Positions 13,501 to 25,400 of a DNA stretch of 64,000 bases are shown piece by piece. The notes below the pieces were generated by a model. The model saw only the letters and a program-made list of their open reading frames with translations. It had not been told where the DNA came from and searched no databases. The position numbers were made by a program, and so were the translations under genes. Origin of the DNA: Aquila chrysaetos chrysaetos (Eukaryota; Chordata; Aves; Accipitriformes; Accipitridae); contig NC_044004.1 in assembly GCF_900496995.4 (NCBI RefSeq), positions 82,715,538-82,779,537 on the forward strand, in the 5' to 3' direction. Every line of letters begins with the position of its first letter. The first letter of the stretch is position 1.

Positions 13501-16500
13501 ATGAATAATTGCATAACTCCAAATGCTGACTAGCAAAAGTGATTTCCAGCAGGATGAATATTCAGCTACCTGGAAACACAAAACCCAAGGTCCCGACACT
13601 ACTACTTTTTGGCAATTATATATCAGAAACCAAACTAAATCGTTCTAATTGTTCAGTGACCATCAGCTGTGCATTCCAGAAACTAAGGCATTTCTTTGAG
13701 AAGTTGTTTATTTTCAACTTTCAGTCCAGCTTCTTTGTAATTCAGAGCATCAGGAAGGGTTTACCACTGCCTCGGTGAAGAGCTGCTCAGGGCCAAAGCA
13801 GAGACTTGCATGCAGGCTCTCCCCAGCACAAAGCACGTCCCAGATCCGGTGCCACTTTCCCACCTCCACTGGACACCAGAAGCTTGTGCTGCAATCACCA
13901 AACCCTGCCCTTCTCCACAAGACTAAGCCAGGACTACGAGAAGGACAGGAGCGCTCTGGAAGAGCTAACTCAAAGCCGGGAAGAAGGGCTGCCTCAGGAC
14001 TCTGGCCAGGGACTCATTTCACGACTTCCAAAATGGGTCCGACACAGCAGAAGCATATCTTGCAGGTGCGGAGGCTGGTGCAGAGGCAGCACCCTCCGAC
14101 CCTTCTTGTAGCGGGTCCCTATGGGGACTCATCGCACATCAGCCTTGACACCGACCAAGGGAGCACCCTCAGGCCCCCAACAGCCTGCTCCCCAAAGATG
14201 CTTAGCACCTCTCACCCTCGCAGGGGCTCCGAGGACTGACTGGCACCAAGTACCTTCTCAAAAGCAGACTGCAGGCTCAGAAATCCTGATGACTAACCAA
14301 CCTCGGAAGACAGATTTGAGGGGGCAGGGGGAGAAAAAAACCACCATAAATTAGGTCAAACGCTCCTGGAAAATGCCAATTACTTTATATATAGCAAATT
14401 GCAGTCGGATGTCATTTAATCTCCGCTTGCCATTGTCAGATATTAGCTGAAATTCCCTGCTTTGCTTCGGCTGCCATATTAAAGTGCCATGTATTTAATA
14501 TTAATGAGACAGATGAAACAGAATGAGACTAGGTTGGCATTTTCTGTGATAAAAGACACTTTGTGGCAGAAAAGCCTTCATTTAGAAACATTAAGGATTC
14601 TTCTTGGCTTGGAAATTACATACACTATACAGTAAACGAATGAAACTGTTTTCAAATGTAATTAAAAATCTTCATCTTCTGATTCTATAAGCTAACAAAG
14701 GCGTAATCATTGATGCATTGTTTCTTCTGTTATAAACAACCACCGTGGTGAGTTACCTGGCCACAACTAGGGAAAGCTTTACAGATAAAATTGCTGACAC
14801 AGGATGTAAAAAATTACTTCCCCCCCTCAGTATCTACACCCTCGCACTTACACACAGACATAAAATTTCAGAGCGCAGAACTCTGTGACTGACCAAGAAA
14901 GAAAAGGCACAATGAGACCTGCCATAGCTCAACCTGGACATGAAACAGATTTGAGGGAGGAAAAAGCAGCAGCCAACGGATGTGGTAGTTTAGTGGTGTG
15001 ATTTACCACTAGAGCAAGTCACCAGACGATCAAGCAAAATCCCTGCTCCTCTTGGGGTCTTGACGTGAAGATTTGAGGACTGTGCATGTGTTCAGCCCCA
15101 GATGGCTGCATTAAGCCTTGTAATCACTGCTAGCATTTACAGCTAGCAATGTACCTGCTTACAGTATGATGACCTAATCTTTTAGCCGTAAAAGCTGAGA
15201 ATAAATGAGAACTGTTTCCAGTTATTTAATTCAGCAATTTCTGAAAATATCAGTCTTGACATCTGAAACTAGGAACAAAGACTATTGAAATATCATTAAC
15301 CATGCTGTTTCTAAGTTCATTCTGCAGATATCCAAGAAATTTTATTCTACTGATTAAAACAAAAGGAGACAACAGAGAAAACAAAAATCTTTAACCATAT
15401 GAAACAGCAAGAAAAGGAAAATCCAACTACATTTATGCACAACCTCTTTATTGGCAACCCTGTACATTTCCTACACACATCTGGAGGATGTGGGGTAATC
15501 CACGTTATTGCAGAGAGATGCCAAGAACGAGTGTCAACAATAACCAGATACTTTCACCTTCCCAGGTTGCAAATTTCTTATTTCCAAGCTAGGCTGTTGC
15601 CTGCCAAATTCTGTCCTGGAAATATAAAGCCAGGACCGTCACCCTGCTCTTCTTCATTCATCTGAAAGCTGCCAAAAGCTCCTAGGCTGACTCAGATTGG
15701 AGGAGATGGGTTTTCACAGGGGCTGAAAGAAGATAATTTGTGTGCTTCGAAAGGCAAAGACTTGGCTGTGGTTACAAGTGGAAACATCTATCTGAAAGAA
15801 TAAAAGCAGACTTGCCATTCCATCTATACTGCAGTTTGTGCTCTTGTACTTCACGGCAAATCAGTCACCGCGCTGCCCTGCAGAGGGAAATACAAGCTCG
15901 CACTGTCACTGAGCAAGCCAAGCAAGTCATCTACCAAACTTGTTCCTCTCCCACCTTAGTTTTCTTTAGAGACAAAACCAGAGGCTGCCACCACCAGACT
16001 GTCAGAAACTTAATTGAAGCCATGTTAATGTGCTTAAGCAAAGCATTTCGCACACTCGGTGCGTTCAGCACGTCTGGCAAAGAGATTCTGTTCAGTCTGT
16101 TGCTTACACAGGACATCGTACTTCACTTTGCACCCAGTTAACCTCCTGGCAAAACACCCCAACTTTGCACCACACCTTCAGATCCACAGATGGCCCCAAA
16201 CAGTCCTGCAAATCATTTACAAACATGCCTCTCAGGATTTGAAACACTATTTCTCCCCCTCCATTCCCATCACATGAAGAGGTTAATATGATTTCTGAAT
16301 TAAATACACAAGATGCATGCAGATTTCCAGAAACAATTCGTATTAGAACTACTGCTGTGCACAGGAATCAGTTCTCAGGAGCTGCTGGCAAAGCAGGCAA
16401 CATCTGTGGCAAACCCAAAATGTTTCTAAAAGAAGTCTTTTTCTATTAGCTTGTGCCAAGTATTCATGACCAGATCTGGTAAAGAAATAACCCGCAATTA

Positions 16501-19258
16501 CAGTACTTCAACAACATATTTCCAGCAGCTAGATCCCATCTGAAAATAAATCTGGGATGCAGAAATGGTAACAGAAAATCCAATTAGATAATAGAACCAT
16601 CTAAAGAGCAATAAGCTGAGATGGAAAAAACAAACAAACAAAAAAAAATGAAAACCAGTAGTAGCCTGCTTTTTGCCATCACCTTATCTGGGATGCTACT
16701 AAAGGAAACAAAAGGCTAAGCCTGCAAGAAAAAGATTCAGCTCCTCCATATTTTCAGCAACTTCAAAAGCTCTAATTGCACATTCAGATCCTAAGGCTAC
16801 TTAGCCACTTTTCTAAACACGAGCACGGTCTGGTTTTTTTAAATAAGGAGTCCCAAAGATAGCTCAAAACTTATAAATTGCAGACCTCAGCAAAATAATT
16901 GTACTACTAGTGAAATGGCAATAATAGCCTTTGGACTACATTTCATGCCAACAGTGGGTATCACTTATATTGGACGAGCAGAGAGCGCAGCCACAGCAAG
17001 AAAGCTTGTGGAAGGGCTGGGTATTGCTAATGGAAAACCACAGGGAGCTTTTCCTCCTCACGGCTCTTTCTCCACCGCCTCATGCAAGGCCAACCGGGCC
17101 TTGCCTACACCCACATCAATCACACCTGCCCGAGCTGTGGATGAAACCAGCTCTGGGGATGCCTGCAAGTCCTGGCCCACATACGTCTAAACCAGGCACC
17201 ATGGCGTAGAGGAGGGGGAAAAGCATCCAGATGTAACGAAGTAGCCAAGAAAGCACATCTCTTATTCCCCTCTCACTGAATGGATCACATAGCGGGATGC
17301 AAACTAGCACTTATAGGGAGAAAGAAGAACATTTGGGGTAAATTTTTGTTACCGCTGCTCTTAGCTAAGACAGCAAGACCCTGAACTCGGTTTTCTGTCT
17401 CTGATCTGGAGCATTCTCCACCAGTATTAATGCTGAACGCTAACAGCACCGCGGTGTTTGTCTGAACCATTATTACGCATCACTTATTACAGTAGGCTGG
17501 AGAGCTGTTCACAGAGCTGGAAGCGAAGGCAGCTAGATAGTGTACCTAAAAAAAGCTTGACGTACTACATGGGGCTTTTTTTGGTTCTTTTTAAATCACC
17601 TGGTTGCACCCAACTGTTTTTAGTTGAAACTGCTTCAGTATCTTTTCCTCCAAGAGCCACTGTAGCTTATAGGACTGAAGCCTAGAGCCAAACCAAGCCA
17701 ACAAAGCAGCTGGGCAAGACAGAACCATTTGCCAAGCCAACAGAAGACCCTGTCCCCTTGGCCCCTCTCCTGCCAAGCAAGGCACAAGCTACCGAGCAGC
17801 CTCGTGTCCGTGCTGTCGGCATTACCTCGAGAGGAAGAGGCATACCAAGGGCACAACAGAAGCGACAACCCTCAAATTGCTCCAGAACAGGCAGCCAGCC
17901 AGTAAAGCAAACTCTCTCAGGGGCTGCAGGGGTGGGAAGGGGACATACAAAACATGCCTTAGCTCTTGAGTAAATATTTTACTTCTCAGATTCATGCTGC
18001 TTACTTAATCAATCCCCATCATTATTTCAGAGGCCCTACTCCGACACTAAAATTGATTCCCCGTGATCTCATCTACACAAAATAAGGATTTTCCAAGTAT
18101 CCCCATCAGATCCTGACTCCAGGTCAGCTCCTTCATGCTGGAAAAGCTGCCCCATGACTGAGGCTGTGCTGAAAACAAGGCAAGGAGGAGACAGGTTCCC
18201 ACCATTGTTAACAGCAAGGGGAGAAACAAGAATTGTCTGAAAGAATTTCCTACTGCAAACAAGGCACCGAGGTGAATAAAGGAAATGAAGAGTTCACAAA
18301 CTAAAATACAGTCCCGCATGCACCGCCCAGGTCTGCTTCTCTGGCACTGGCAGCTGAGCCAGGCCCAAAAAGCCACACTTTGCGGTGGAAAGCAGGCAAG
18401 GAAGCCAAAGCCCATGCCCCAGGCCATCTCAGCTGCCCCAGCAGTGCCACCCAAGCCCACAACATCACCACATTCACTGGGACGAGAGTCCGCAGCCCCG
18501 CAATGCTCCCTGGAGAATACCCGACAGCAGGGACAGCTCAGCCTTGCAGTTAACTTGGAAAAAGACAAGCTGCAAAGTAGCCAGAGCACTGCTGACCTGT
18601 GCCTGGAGTGTGACAATCCACTCCTTGCCCTGGGGTCCATCCCCAACCCGCCTCGTCCCCCAACCTCTCTCAGTTTCAGCTCTCCACCCGCAATAGCTCT
18701 TCTCCCACCCAGTCGCATCTTCGTCGGTGAAGACGGTCAGACTCTCAGCTAGCAAGAGTGCAGAAACACTCACAGTGACAAGGATGTATCCCCGTTCTTA
18801 GTGCTCATCTCATCGCCTAATATCAGCGGTCATGGTGGCCCTGCTCCACCCGCCAACATGCATCAATGTGGCTTTCCAAAGGCGCTGCCCCACAGCTCTT
18901 GCTGACCCCAGTGGGTGTCGGTAGATCTGCTGCTCAGAGAAAGATAAAGCATGTAGAGTCTTCAGCTCCATTAGCCCTGCTCTACCGTCTTGTCTCTCTC
19001 TTTCATTCCCTCCCCTCCATGGAAACTGGCAGTCTCTCATTATCAAGTATTTTTAAAACAGATGGAAGAATACACTGTGCTGCTTTAATCTCTCAGATAA
19101 CGTTTTGCATGGTTCCCATGCAAAATTTGTGTTCCAGCTTCATTTTCCATCAATTTTTGTTTGACTTGGAGAGGAGCATATATTAGTGTATACATATGAG
19201 TAAAAGTTACTTTTGCTCCTTTAACTAGACCAAGCTATGATTCTGTAAACATTTAGGA

Positions 19259-19280
19259 TTAAATAAATAAATAAATAAAG
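19259..19280. repeat. (AAAT)n microsatellite
   Basis: About five tandem AAAT units (TTAAATAAATAAATAAATAA). This is a short tetranucleotide repeat in the presumed SEPTIN11 intron and could be length-polymorphic. Confidence 0.85.
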
Positions 19281-21139
19281 AGAAGGGTAGGGAGGCCAGA
19301 GCCCTCTTCCATGCTCTGAAGTCCTGAGAAACCATCCAGCACTGGTCAAGATGCTGGGAATTAACCTGGGAGGAGGAAGAGGGTCCCCTATCTAGCACAT
19401 CTCAACCGTTTCCAGGCTTCAAGTGGCTTATCTCACACTGAACCCAGATGACCATATGCATCCTTCCACCCTGATGTATGTTTAAGCATATGCATGGCTT
19501 TCATCAGCTGAGAGGTCCCATGGCAGCTCCCAGCACCAATCCTGCCAAAACTTTGCTTATGCATGCCTTTACATTTACATTCCGAGATCAGTCTCTATTA
19601 AGTCAAATGAAATTACAGGCAGCGCATTACACATGTGCCTTCACATCTGTGGGATCAGGGCCTTAAAATGAAAGCCGCCCATCCTACCAAAACACACCCT
19701 GCTCAGCTACAATTAAACACAGACACTTCAGAGCAGTTTGCTGAAGTTATTTTTTATGCATGCTTTTACAATTAACATAATGTTATATCCTGCCAGCATG
19801 TAAAAGGTTGTGACTCAGGAATGTTATCATAGTTTTAAGTCAAACTGACTCGCTTTTCGTTTCATTCCTTTTCTTTTCTTTCTCCCTTGCTTTAAGTCTA
19901 CCCGCACGCTCCCTCCAACAAGACACATACCACTTTGGGCCCTTATAAAATATGATTATTATGTTGAAAGCTTGATAGGCAAACATTCATCAGCGTTGCC
20001 TTGCTCTACCATATAATTAGCTATTTCTTCAAACTCCCTACCGCCCCCCCAGCAACACAACAGCAGCATGCAAAGTGGTAGCAGAGAAGATTAGATAACA
20101 AGGTATACGAGACGAAACGCCCCCAACATCTACTGCATACCAGCCCACTGTCCCTTCTTCTCTTATCACCCCAAGATAAAACAACTCTCTTCTCCAAAAA
20201 GCACCGATTCTGGAGAATGAACGGTCTGCCCACCAGGTGCTTACGAGGAAGCCGAGTGCCCTCATCCGTTCCTCTCCCACACGCACATGCTTCTCACGCT
20301 GAAGGATGCTTTATTCTGCAGTCAGTCCCACGGGACTGGACTCACTGGCACACAGATTAGAATTTAGTTTAACTGGTGCAAAACCCTCTGTCAATGCTGT
20401 TTTGGGATTGCTCGTGGACTTCAATTGACCAAAAATGTGAGATGCTGAGTAGTGGCATCAGTTTAATAGAATGATAGAAAAATAAAGCAAAACAGATATG
20501 CAAGAACAAACAGCAATCACATCTTGCAATAAGCCATGTTCCTGAGCCTATGCATGTCGTGACGTTGCTACTTTACACAAAGCAAAACAGCTCTGCTTGG
20601 CAAAACCCTTCAGCCTGCCCTAAAAACCTGCTGAAATGGTGATCTCAGTGCATCTTCTTATACTGAAAGACCAACTTCCAAGCATGCTTTAGACCGTAAG
20701 ATCAAGGAATCATTTCAGAAGAAGCTTTACAAACAGCTGGTATAATTTATAGGTATTCTGTTAACAAACATCAGCTCTTATTTTGCTTAGTAGCATAACT
20801 TCCCGACCTCCAGTAACAACATTAACCCCGTCTTCATACATTTGCTTTGCCACATCAGAGGAACCATATAGCCCCACAGATCCATAAAGGCACAATAAAT
20901 GCTAAAAGAAACTGCCTCATCCTGGTCACATCTTGAACACAGACCATTTTCTTATTATGAGAAGGAGCCACATTCAAGTCCTCCGCTCATGGGCAACATC
21001 TGTTTTACTCGCAAGCACTAAAAAAGTCACCGAGAAGTCGGTCAAGTCTCTCTCCCTCCCCCGGCCGACGATGCACAAAAGTGCATTCAGTCTGGTCATG
21101 GTGGAGTTTCATTCACGTTTCTACAAGCTAGATGCGAGA

Positions 21140-21216
21140 TTTTTTTTTTTTTTTTTCGGGAACAGCATCTGTTAGTTTTTGTGGGTTAGGTTTTGTGGTT
21201 TGGGTTTTTTTTTTTT
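21140..21216. repeat. Pair of poly-T tracts beside the SEPTIN11 CpG island
   Basis: Two uninterrupted T runs, 17 T (21,140-21,156) and 12 T (21,205-21,216), are separated by GT-rich sequence. They lie just outside the left edge of the CpG island. They read as A runs on the SEPTIN11 sense strand. Such tracts disfavour nucleosomes, but no function can be claimed from sequence alone. Confidence 0.75.
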
Positions 21217-21960
21217 CTTTTCTCTCTGTAAAGGGGAAATCTTTTGTCTTTCTCAACATGGATGTAAGAAACTCCCGGCCAACCCATCCCCAGAAAAAAC
21301 GGGTCACGCTGCAAGACGCAAAACACTCGTGCTCCGCGGAAGGCTTTCACGCCGGGATTTCCATGACCGTTGCCCGCCGCAGCCGAGCGCAGAAAGCCTC
21401 CCCCCAGGGGCTGCGGGCACTTCCCCGCCCGCCAGGCCGCCCACCCCGTACGAAGCACAGCCCTCCCCGCTCCCACCTCTTCCCATCCATGGGAATCGCC
21501 GGGGTAGCAACAGCCGCGGCAAGACACTAACCGCGGCCCCAGCCCTGGCGGGAAGCAGCCCGGGGACCACCCCCGGCGTCTCCCCGCTGCCCCGTGCGGT
21601 TCAACGCCAAGGGCTCCGGGGGGAGCCGCCCGCCGCCGGGCCCGGCCCCGCTACAACAAAGAGCCGCGGCCCCAAACCGGGGCGAAAAAGTTTTGCGAGG
21701 GTCCCCCCGGCCCCGGGAAGAGGCACAGGCGGCGGCGCCCCGGCACGCCGCCCCGGCGACCCCGCCGTCCCCTCGACCCTCCGCACGACACCCCGGGCGC
21801 TGCGCCCCTACGGTCCCCGGCACGGCATCCCCGGCCCCGCACGCCGCCGTACCGGGGCGACCGGCCCCCAGCACCGCGCCCCGGGCGTTGCATTGCACCC
21901 CTCCGTTCCTCCAGCCCCGCAGGCCCCGGCATCGCTCCCCGCCGCCGCCGCCGCACCCAC

Positions 21961-21987
21961 CGCCGGTCTCCCCACGGCCACGGCCAT
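21961..21987 (-). CDS. SEPTIN11: SEPTIN11, first coding exon (partial gene)
   Basis: On the minus strand the exon reads MAVAVGRPA and is followed directly by GTGGGT, a good splice donor that leaves phase 0. Human septin-11 begins MAVAVGRPS and continues with its NEELRN segment, so the first eight residues match and residue nine is Ala instead of Ser. Septin-11 is a GTP-binding septin of the SEPTIN6 group that co-polymerises into hetero-oligomeric filaments on membranes and actin. Its GTPase domain and coiled coil are encoded by later exons, beyond the left edge. The call rests on three things: the short start peptide, its place in a CpG island, and its position divergent from SOWAHB, as remembered for mammals. 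Nine codons alone would be weak; synteny raises confidence. The exact donor base is inferred. Confidence 0.75.
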
Positions 21988-22300
21988 CGCGGTGCGGTGC
22001 AGTGCGCTGCGCTCCCCGGCCCGCCGCCGCCGCCGCCTTCTGCGCTGGCTGCTAGGGCTGCAACATGGCCACCCGGCGGGGAGGGCCCATGCGCAATGCA
22101 AAGGGGCCGGGCGGCGAGGCGGGACCCCCCCGGCCCTCCCCCGGGGCCGCCGGGGAGCGCGGACGGGCGGGCGGCACCGCCCCGGCCGGCCGCAGCCCCG
22201 CGCCCGCTCGGGGAACCCCGCCGGGCGGCCGGAGCCCCGGGGGGCCGCCCCGGGAGCGCGATCGATCCCCAGCGGGAATTGCAATTAACCCTCTCTTGGC
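21988..22300 (-). promoter_or_regulatory. SEPTIN11: SEPTIN11 5' UTR and core promoter (approximate)
   Basis: This is the sequence directly upstream, on the minus strand, of the SEPTIN11 ATG within the CpG island. The start context has G at -3 and G at +4, which is strong. The transcription start cannot be placed from sequence; the right limit is only indicative. Confidence 0.45.
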
Positions 22301-22450
22301 GAGCCCTCCGGGAAGGGGCCGCGCCGCTCTGCCCCACCGCCCGGCTGGCCGGGGAGGGGGAGCTCGGCCTGCACCCTGCCCGCCGCCCCCCCCCAGCCCG
22401 GCCGCTTGTCCCCCTCCCCTTCACCTGAAAGGGCCACTCTCTCCGACTCC

Positions 22451-25400
22451 GGCAGCCCTAGAGCGATGGGGGGGGGGGGGACAGCTGAAAGCAGAGAGAC
22501 CCATCTGCTCCCGGGGCCCTTGCAAAGAGATGGCCCAGCAAGGCACTGGTGAGGTCCTCCCGCTACCAGTTTGGTTAAGAAGGAGAACGGGGATTCGGCA
22601 AAGAGGTATTTGTAACAGGGAGTCAGACAGGAGCTCCCACAGCGGGGGCTGTTTGCCAGCAGGAGCCCTAATGCCCTCCTATAATGACATAGAGGGCAAA
22701 ACCAGGCACCCCATTCCTCTTGTCTCTCTGAGCCCTCCCCTCCTGCCCAACACGCTCATGCTCCCTTTTCAAACAAGCTGGGCATACCAAACGACAGCCA
22801 CGGTGGCCAATTGCTCTCCCACTCCAGTGATTTCTAGGGAAGAAGCGAAGCACAGCTGGCTTCCTTGCTCCTCCAACTAGCAAAATGCTTAACATCCTGA
22901 TGTTAAGCATGATACCTCCTTACCTGCAAAGGTGGGACTCTTAGGACTAAATTCAACACATCTGCTTGCAAGCCTTCAACCAAGGCAGCAATGAAGGAAG
23001 GGCCCTGCTGGGTCAGCTCCTGCAGCATTTTGCAAGGCATAAAACCCCAAAAGGCTACAGAAGAGATCCAATTTGCCGCACACGTGAAGGACACGTGGAA
23101 TTACAGACACATCAATGCTAGTCCTTTATGTGAACATACACAGAATCAAAACAAAAAAGCCAAAAGGATAAAAACTGAGAGCACCTTCTAGAACTAAATG
23201 ACCCACGGTAGTAAGTAAATAAACCTCAGTGGTACGCTTACCATTTGTACACCCTTCAACCCAAAGCTTTTACCTTTTCACTCTAAAAGCCATTTTTATA
23301 CCACTACGAAGAAACACATGGCTCTTTGTAGGTATCTACAAAGTCCAGGCATTGTCTTCCCACAGCTCTTTTTATTGTGTTTTGAAGGACTCGGGAGCTG
23401 ATACTTGAGAGCCGTCACCCATGCCCGCTCCCACAAGCCCCCAGACTGAACAGGAACCAGAGGAAGCAAAGAGCACTGCCTGGTACTGGTCCTCACCTGG
23501 GGCTGAGCATCTGCACCTGGGGCAGCAGCCCTTAATTGGGCACGGGTGCAGCCATCAATAGCAAAGCTGCTAAACCAAAAAATTCTAATGGGGTTTCTAC
23601 CTGTAAATTTTTGCAAGCATAGTTGACGCGGTGCTTTTATTACACTAATGTGTTAGGCGTTAGTGCTAATATCCTAGGGAGGCTGCTATATTAGACTCAT
23701 GTTCCTGCCCTTATAGCAAATTCCTCCTGCATGCACAGCTCCAGGTGAGGAGGTGCTGAGCGTGCCTGTACTGGGAAATGTGCTCAGACCAGCGCAGCCT
23801 CTAGTGGAAACCCGATGATCGTATCTAAAGAGTTGCCCTCATTGCATCTGTGGGTGAGGCAGACACAGCTTCCCCTTGTCTGAATTACAGGCATGCGTGA
23901 TATTCCTGCATCAGCTTAACTAACGCAAAGACCTTCCGCGTTTGCAAAACCCTAAGGTGACTCACCTTGTCCTTCCTTGGCCCAAAGCTTGGCTCAAAGT
24001 GGTGGAGTTTTCTCTGTGACACTCATGCATACAGACCTTCCTGGGTATGGCTGTTCATGCTGAAAGAGTAGGGAAAAAAAACCCATCATGACAAAGAAAT
24101 GTTCTGCAATCTCTCTATATCTCAGCTAGCGTAGTTCCTTGCATTCCTAGTGTTCAGTGGGAAGAAGCAGACCCCTCGCTCCACAAAGTTTCATAACTGC
24201 TGCTAACAAATCGGTACCTGTGGAAAGGGAATTGCCAGTCCCTCACTCTAGAGACCCCGCGGGAACCATTTCCATTTTTCCAAAGCTGTTTTGCATCATT
24301 TTGCAGATATGGCACATCAGTGCTTTAATAACCTTTTGTGCCAGCTGTGGGGCAATTTCTCAGATTACATGGGATGAGAAAATACGCAAGTAGACACAGA
24401 ACCTGAGTTAACTTACCTGCTGTTTAAAAACAAACACAGGTATATAGCTCCCTAAAGGCAACATCTTCTTGCACAACAATAGGAAGCTACAAGACTAAGT
24501 GGTGGGCTTATTTTTGGGGTTTTTTTTAATGTTGAAGTAATGCTTCATCCTGCCTCCATTTTGTGATTAGCACTGCTCACAACTTATTCAAATTTCACCC
24601 AAAGAGACCTGCTGTGTCCAGAACTCCCAAAGAGGGCGAGACCAGGGTAAATTCAGCAATACTGAGGACTCCTACCCACAACAAAACTGACTAATTTACA
24701 GACAGGGTAAATCATTAAAGCATAAAGGGAAACAAGAGTCTCTTTAAACCTCTTACCGTGAAGCAGGCAATGAAGCAACTCCAGGTAGTAGGGCTACGCT
24801 TCTCCTTGCCTGCATGCAGTGTTACACTCCCTTAATCCCAAAATGTGATTTGCAGCTCAGGCTGTAAGGGGAGAGACGTGTGCCAGCATTTGGTCTGCCT
24901 CTGAATCAACGCGAGCTACTCTTTCAGCAGACTTCTGCATGTGCCAACAAAGAGTATCAACAGACAGTCATAACCAAACGGGTTACAACCAACTGCCATA
25001 TAATTGTCCGCCATCTGAGCTATCCAGTAAGCAACACGCTCCCAGCCAGTAGTGGCTGTCAAGTGAGATGCATCAGTTTAACCCATTTCACTCGAACAAG
25101 CTCAGTGAGGCTTTTCCAACCTGAGCAATGCAAAAGCATCAGCATTCAGTGCTGGCCTCAGTCCTGCAGGTACTTCAGCAGTCACTTAGTGTTACCTGAG
25201 TGTGTTTCACTAACTTCAAGAAAAAAGTTTACAGGGTGAGGGCTGACATTTCTCAGTAGAAAAACATCTATTTTTTTTTAGTCAAAGCTAAGCTTACAGT
25301 AAGGAAGATAATACCTCCAAGAGTGTTTAAATAAAAATATGATCTCATAGAAAGCCTCCTGCTTACACCTTAGTCCATTAAACCAAAACAACGCTTGCAT

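Larger units (their letters stand above)
1..21960 (-). other. SEPTIN11: Probable SEPTIN11 intron 1 (5' part), no exon recognised
   Basis: This stretch lies immediately downstream, on the minus strand, of the SEPTIN11 first coding exon and its GTGGGT splice donor. It is therefore read as the 5' portion of a large first intron. I looked on the minus strand for the conserved septin exon 2/3 signatures (the HVGFDSLPDQLV segment and the GETGIGKST P-loop) and saw neither. The open frames here are short, overlap on both strands and resemble no known family. Apart from A/T-rich low-complexity tracts and an AAAT microsatellite, it is unique-looking sequence. Some AT-rich segments (for example 14,345-14,720 and 19,735-20,010) look like conserved non-coding DNA but have no assigned function. 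The intron assignment is an inference; a small unrecognised exon or a nested non-coding RNA cannot be excluded. Confidence 0.6.
21330..22450. promoter_or_regulatory. SEPTIN11: CpG island over the SEPTIN11 promoter and first exon
   Basis: The block is extremely GC-rich with very dense CpG dinucleotides, in sharp contrast to the AT-balanced flanks. It contains CCG/GCC trinucleotide runs and many GC-box-like GGGCGG or CCCGCC cores. There is an ACATGGCC core (22,061-22,070), reminiscent of a YY1 site, about 75 bases upstream of the SEPTIN11 start codon. No TATA box is evident on the minus strand upstream of the start. This is the usual architecture of a broad, housekeeping-type vertebrate promoter. 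Long open frames on both strands here are a by-product of the base composition. Confidence 0.85.

Noticed and set aside
18047-18718. 223-codon minus-strand frame with hydrophobic, membrane-like segments
   Set aside because: There is no recognised family and a comparable frame runs on the opposite strand. Isolated in an intron without promoter or splice context, it is compatible with chance given the number of frames searched.
21179-22288. 369-codon plus-strand open frame over the CpG island
   Set aside because: Pro/Arg/Ala-rich composition from GC-rich promoter DNA with no domain. The real coding signal here is the nine-codon SEPTIN11 exon on the other strand.
25105-25135. TTTTCCAACCTGAGCAATGC resembling a CR1 3' end
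   Set aside because: Only the short TTTTCCAACCT core matches. The flanking CR1 body and the terminal ATTCTATG unit are absent.
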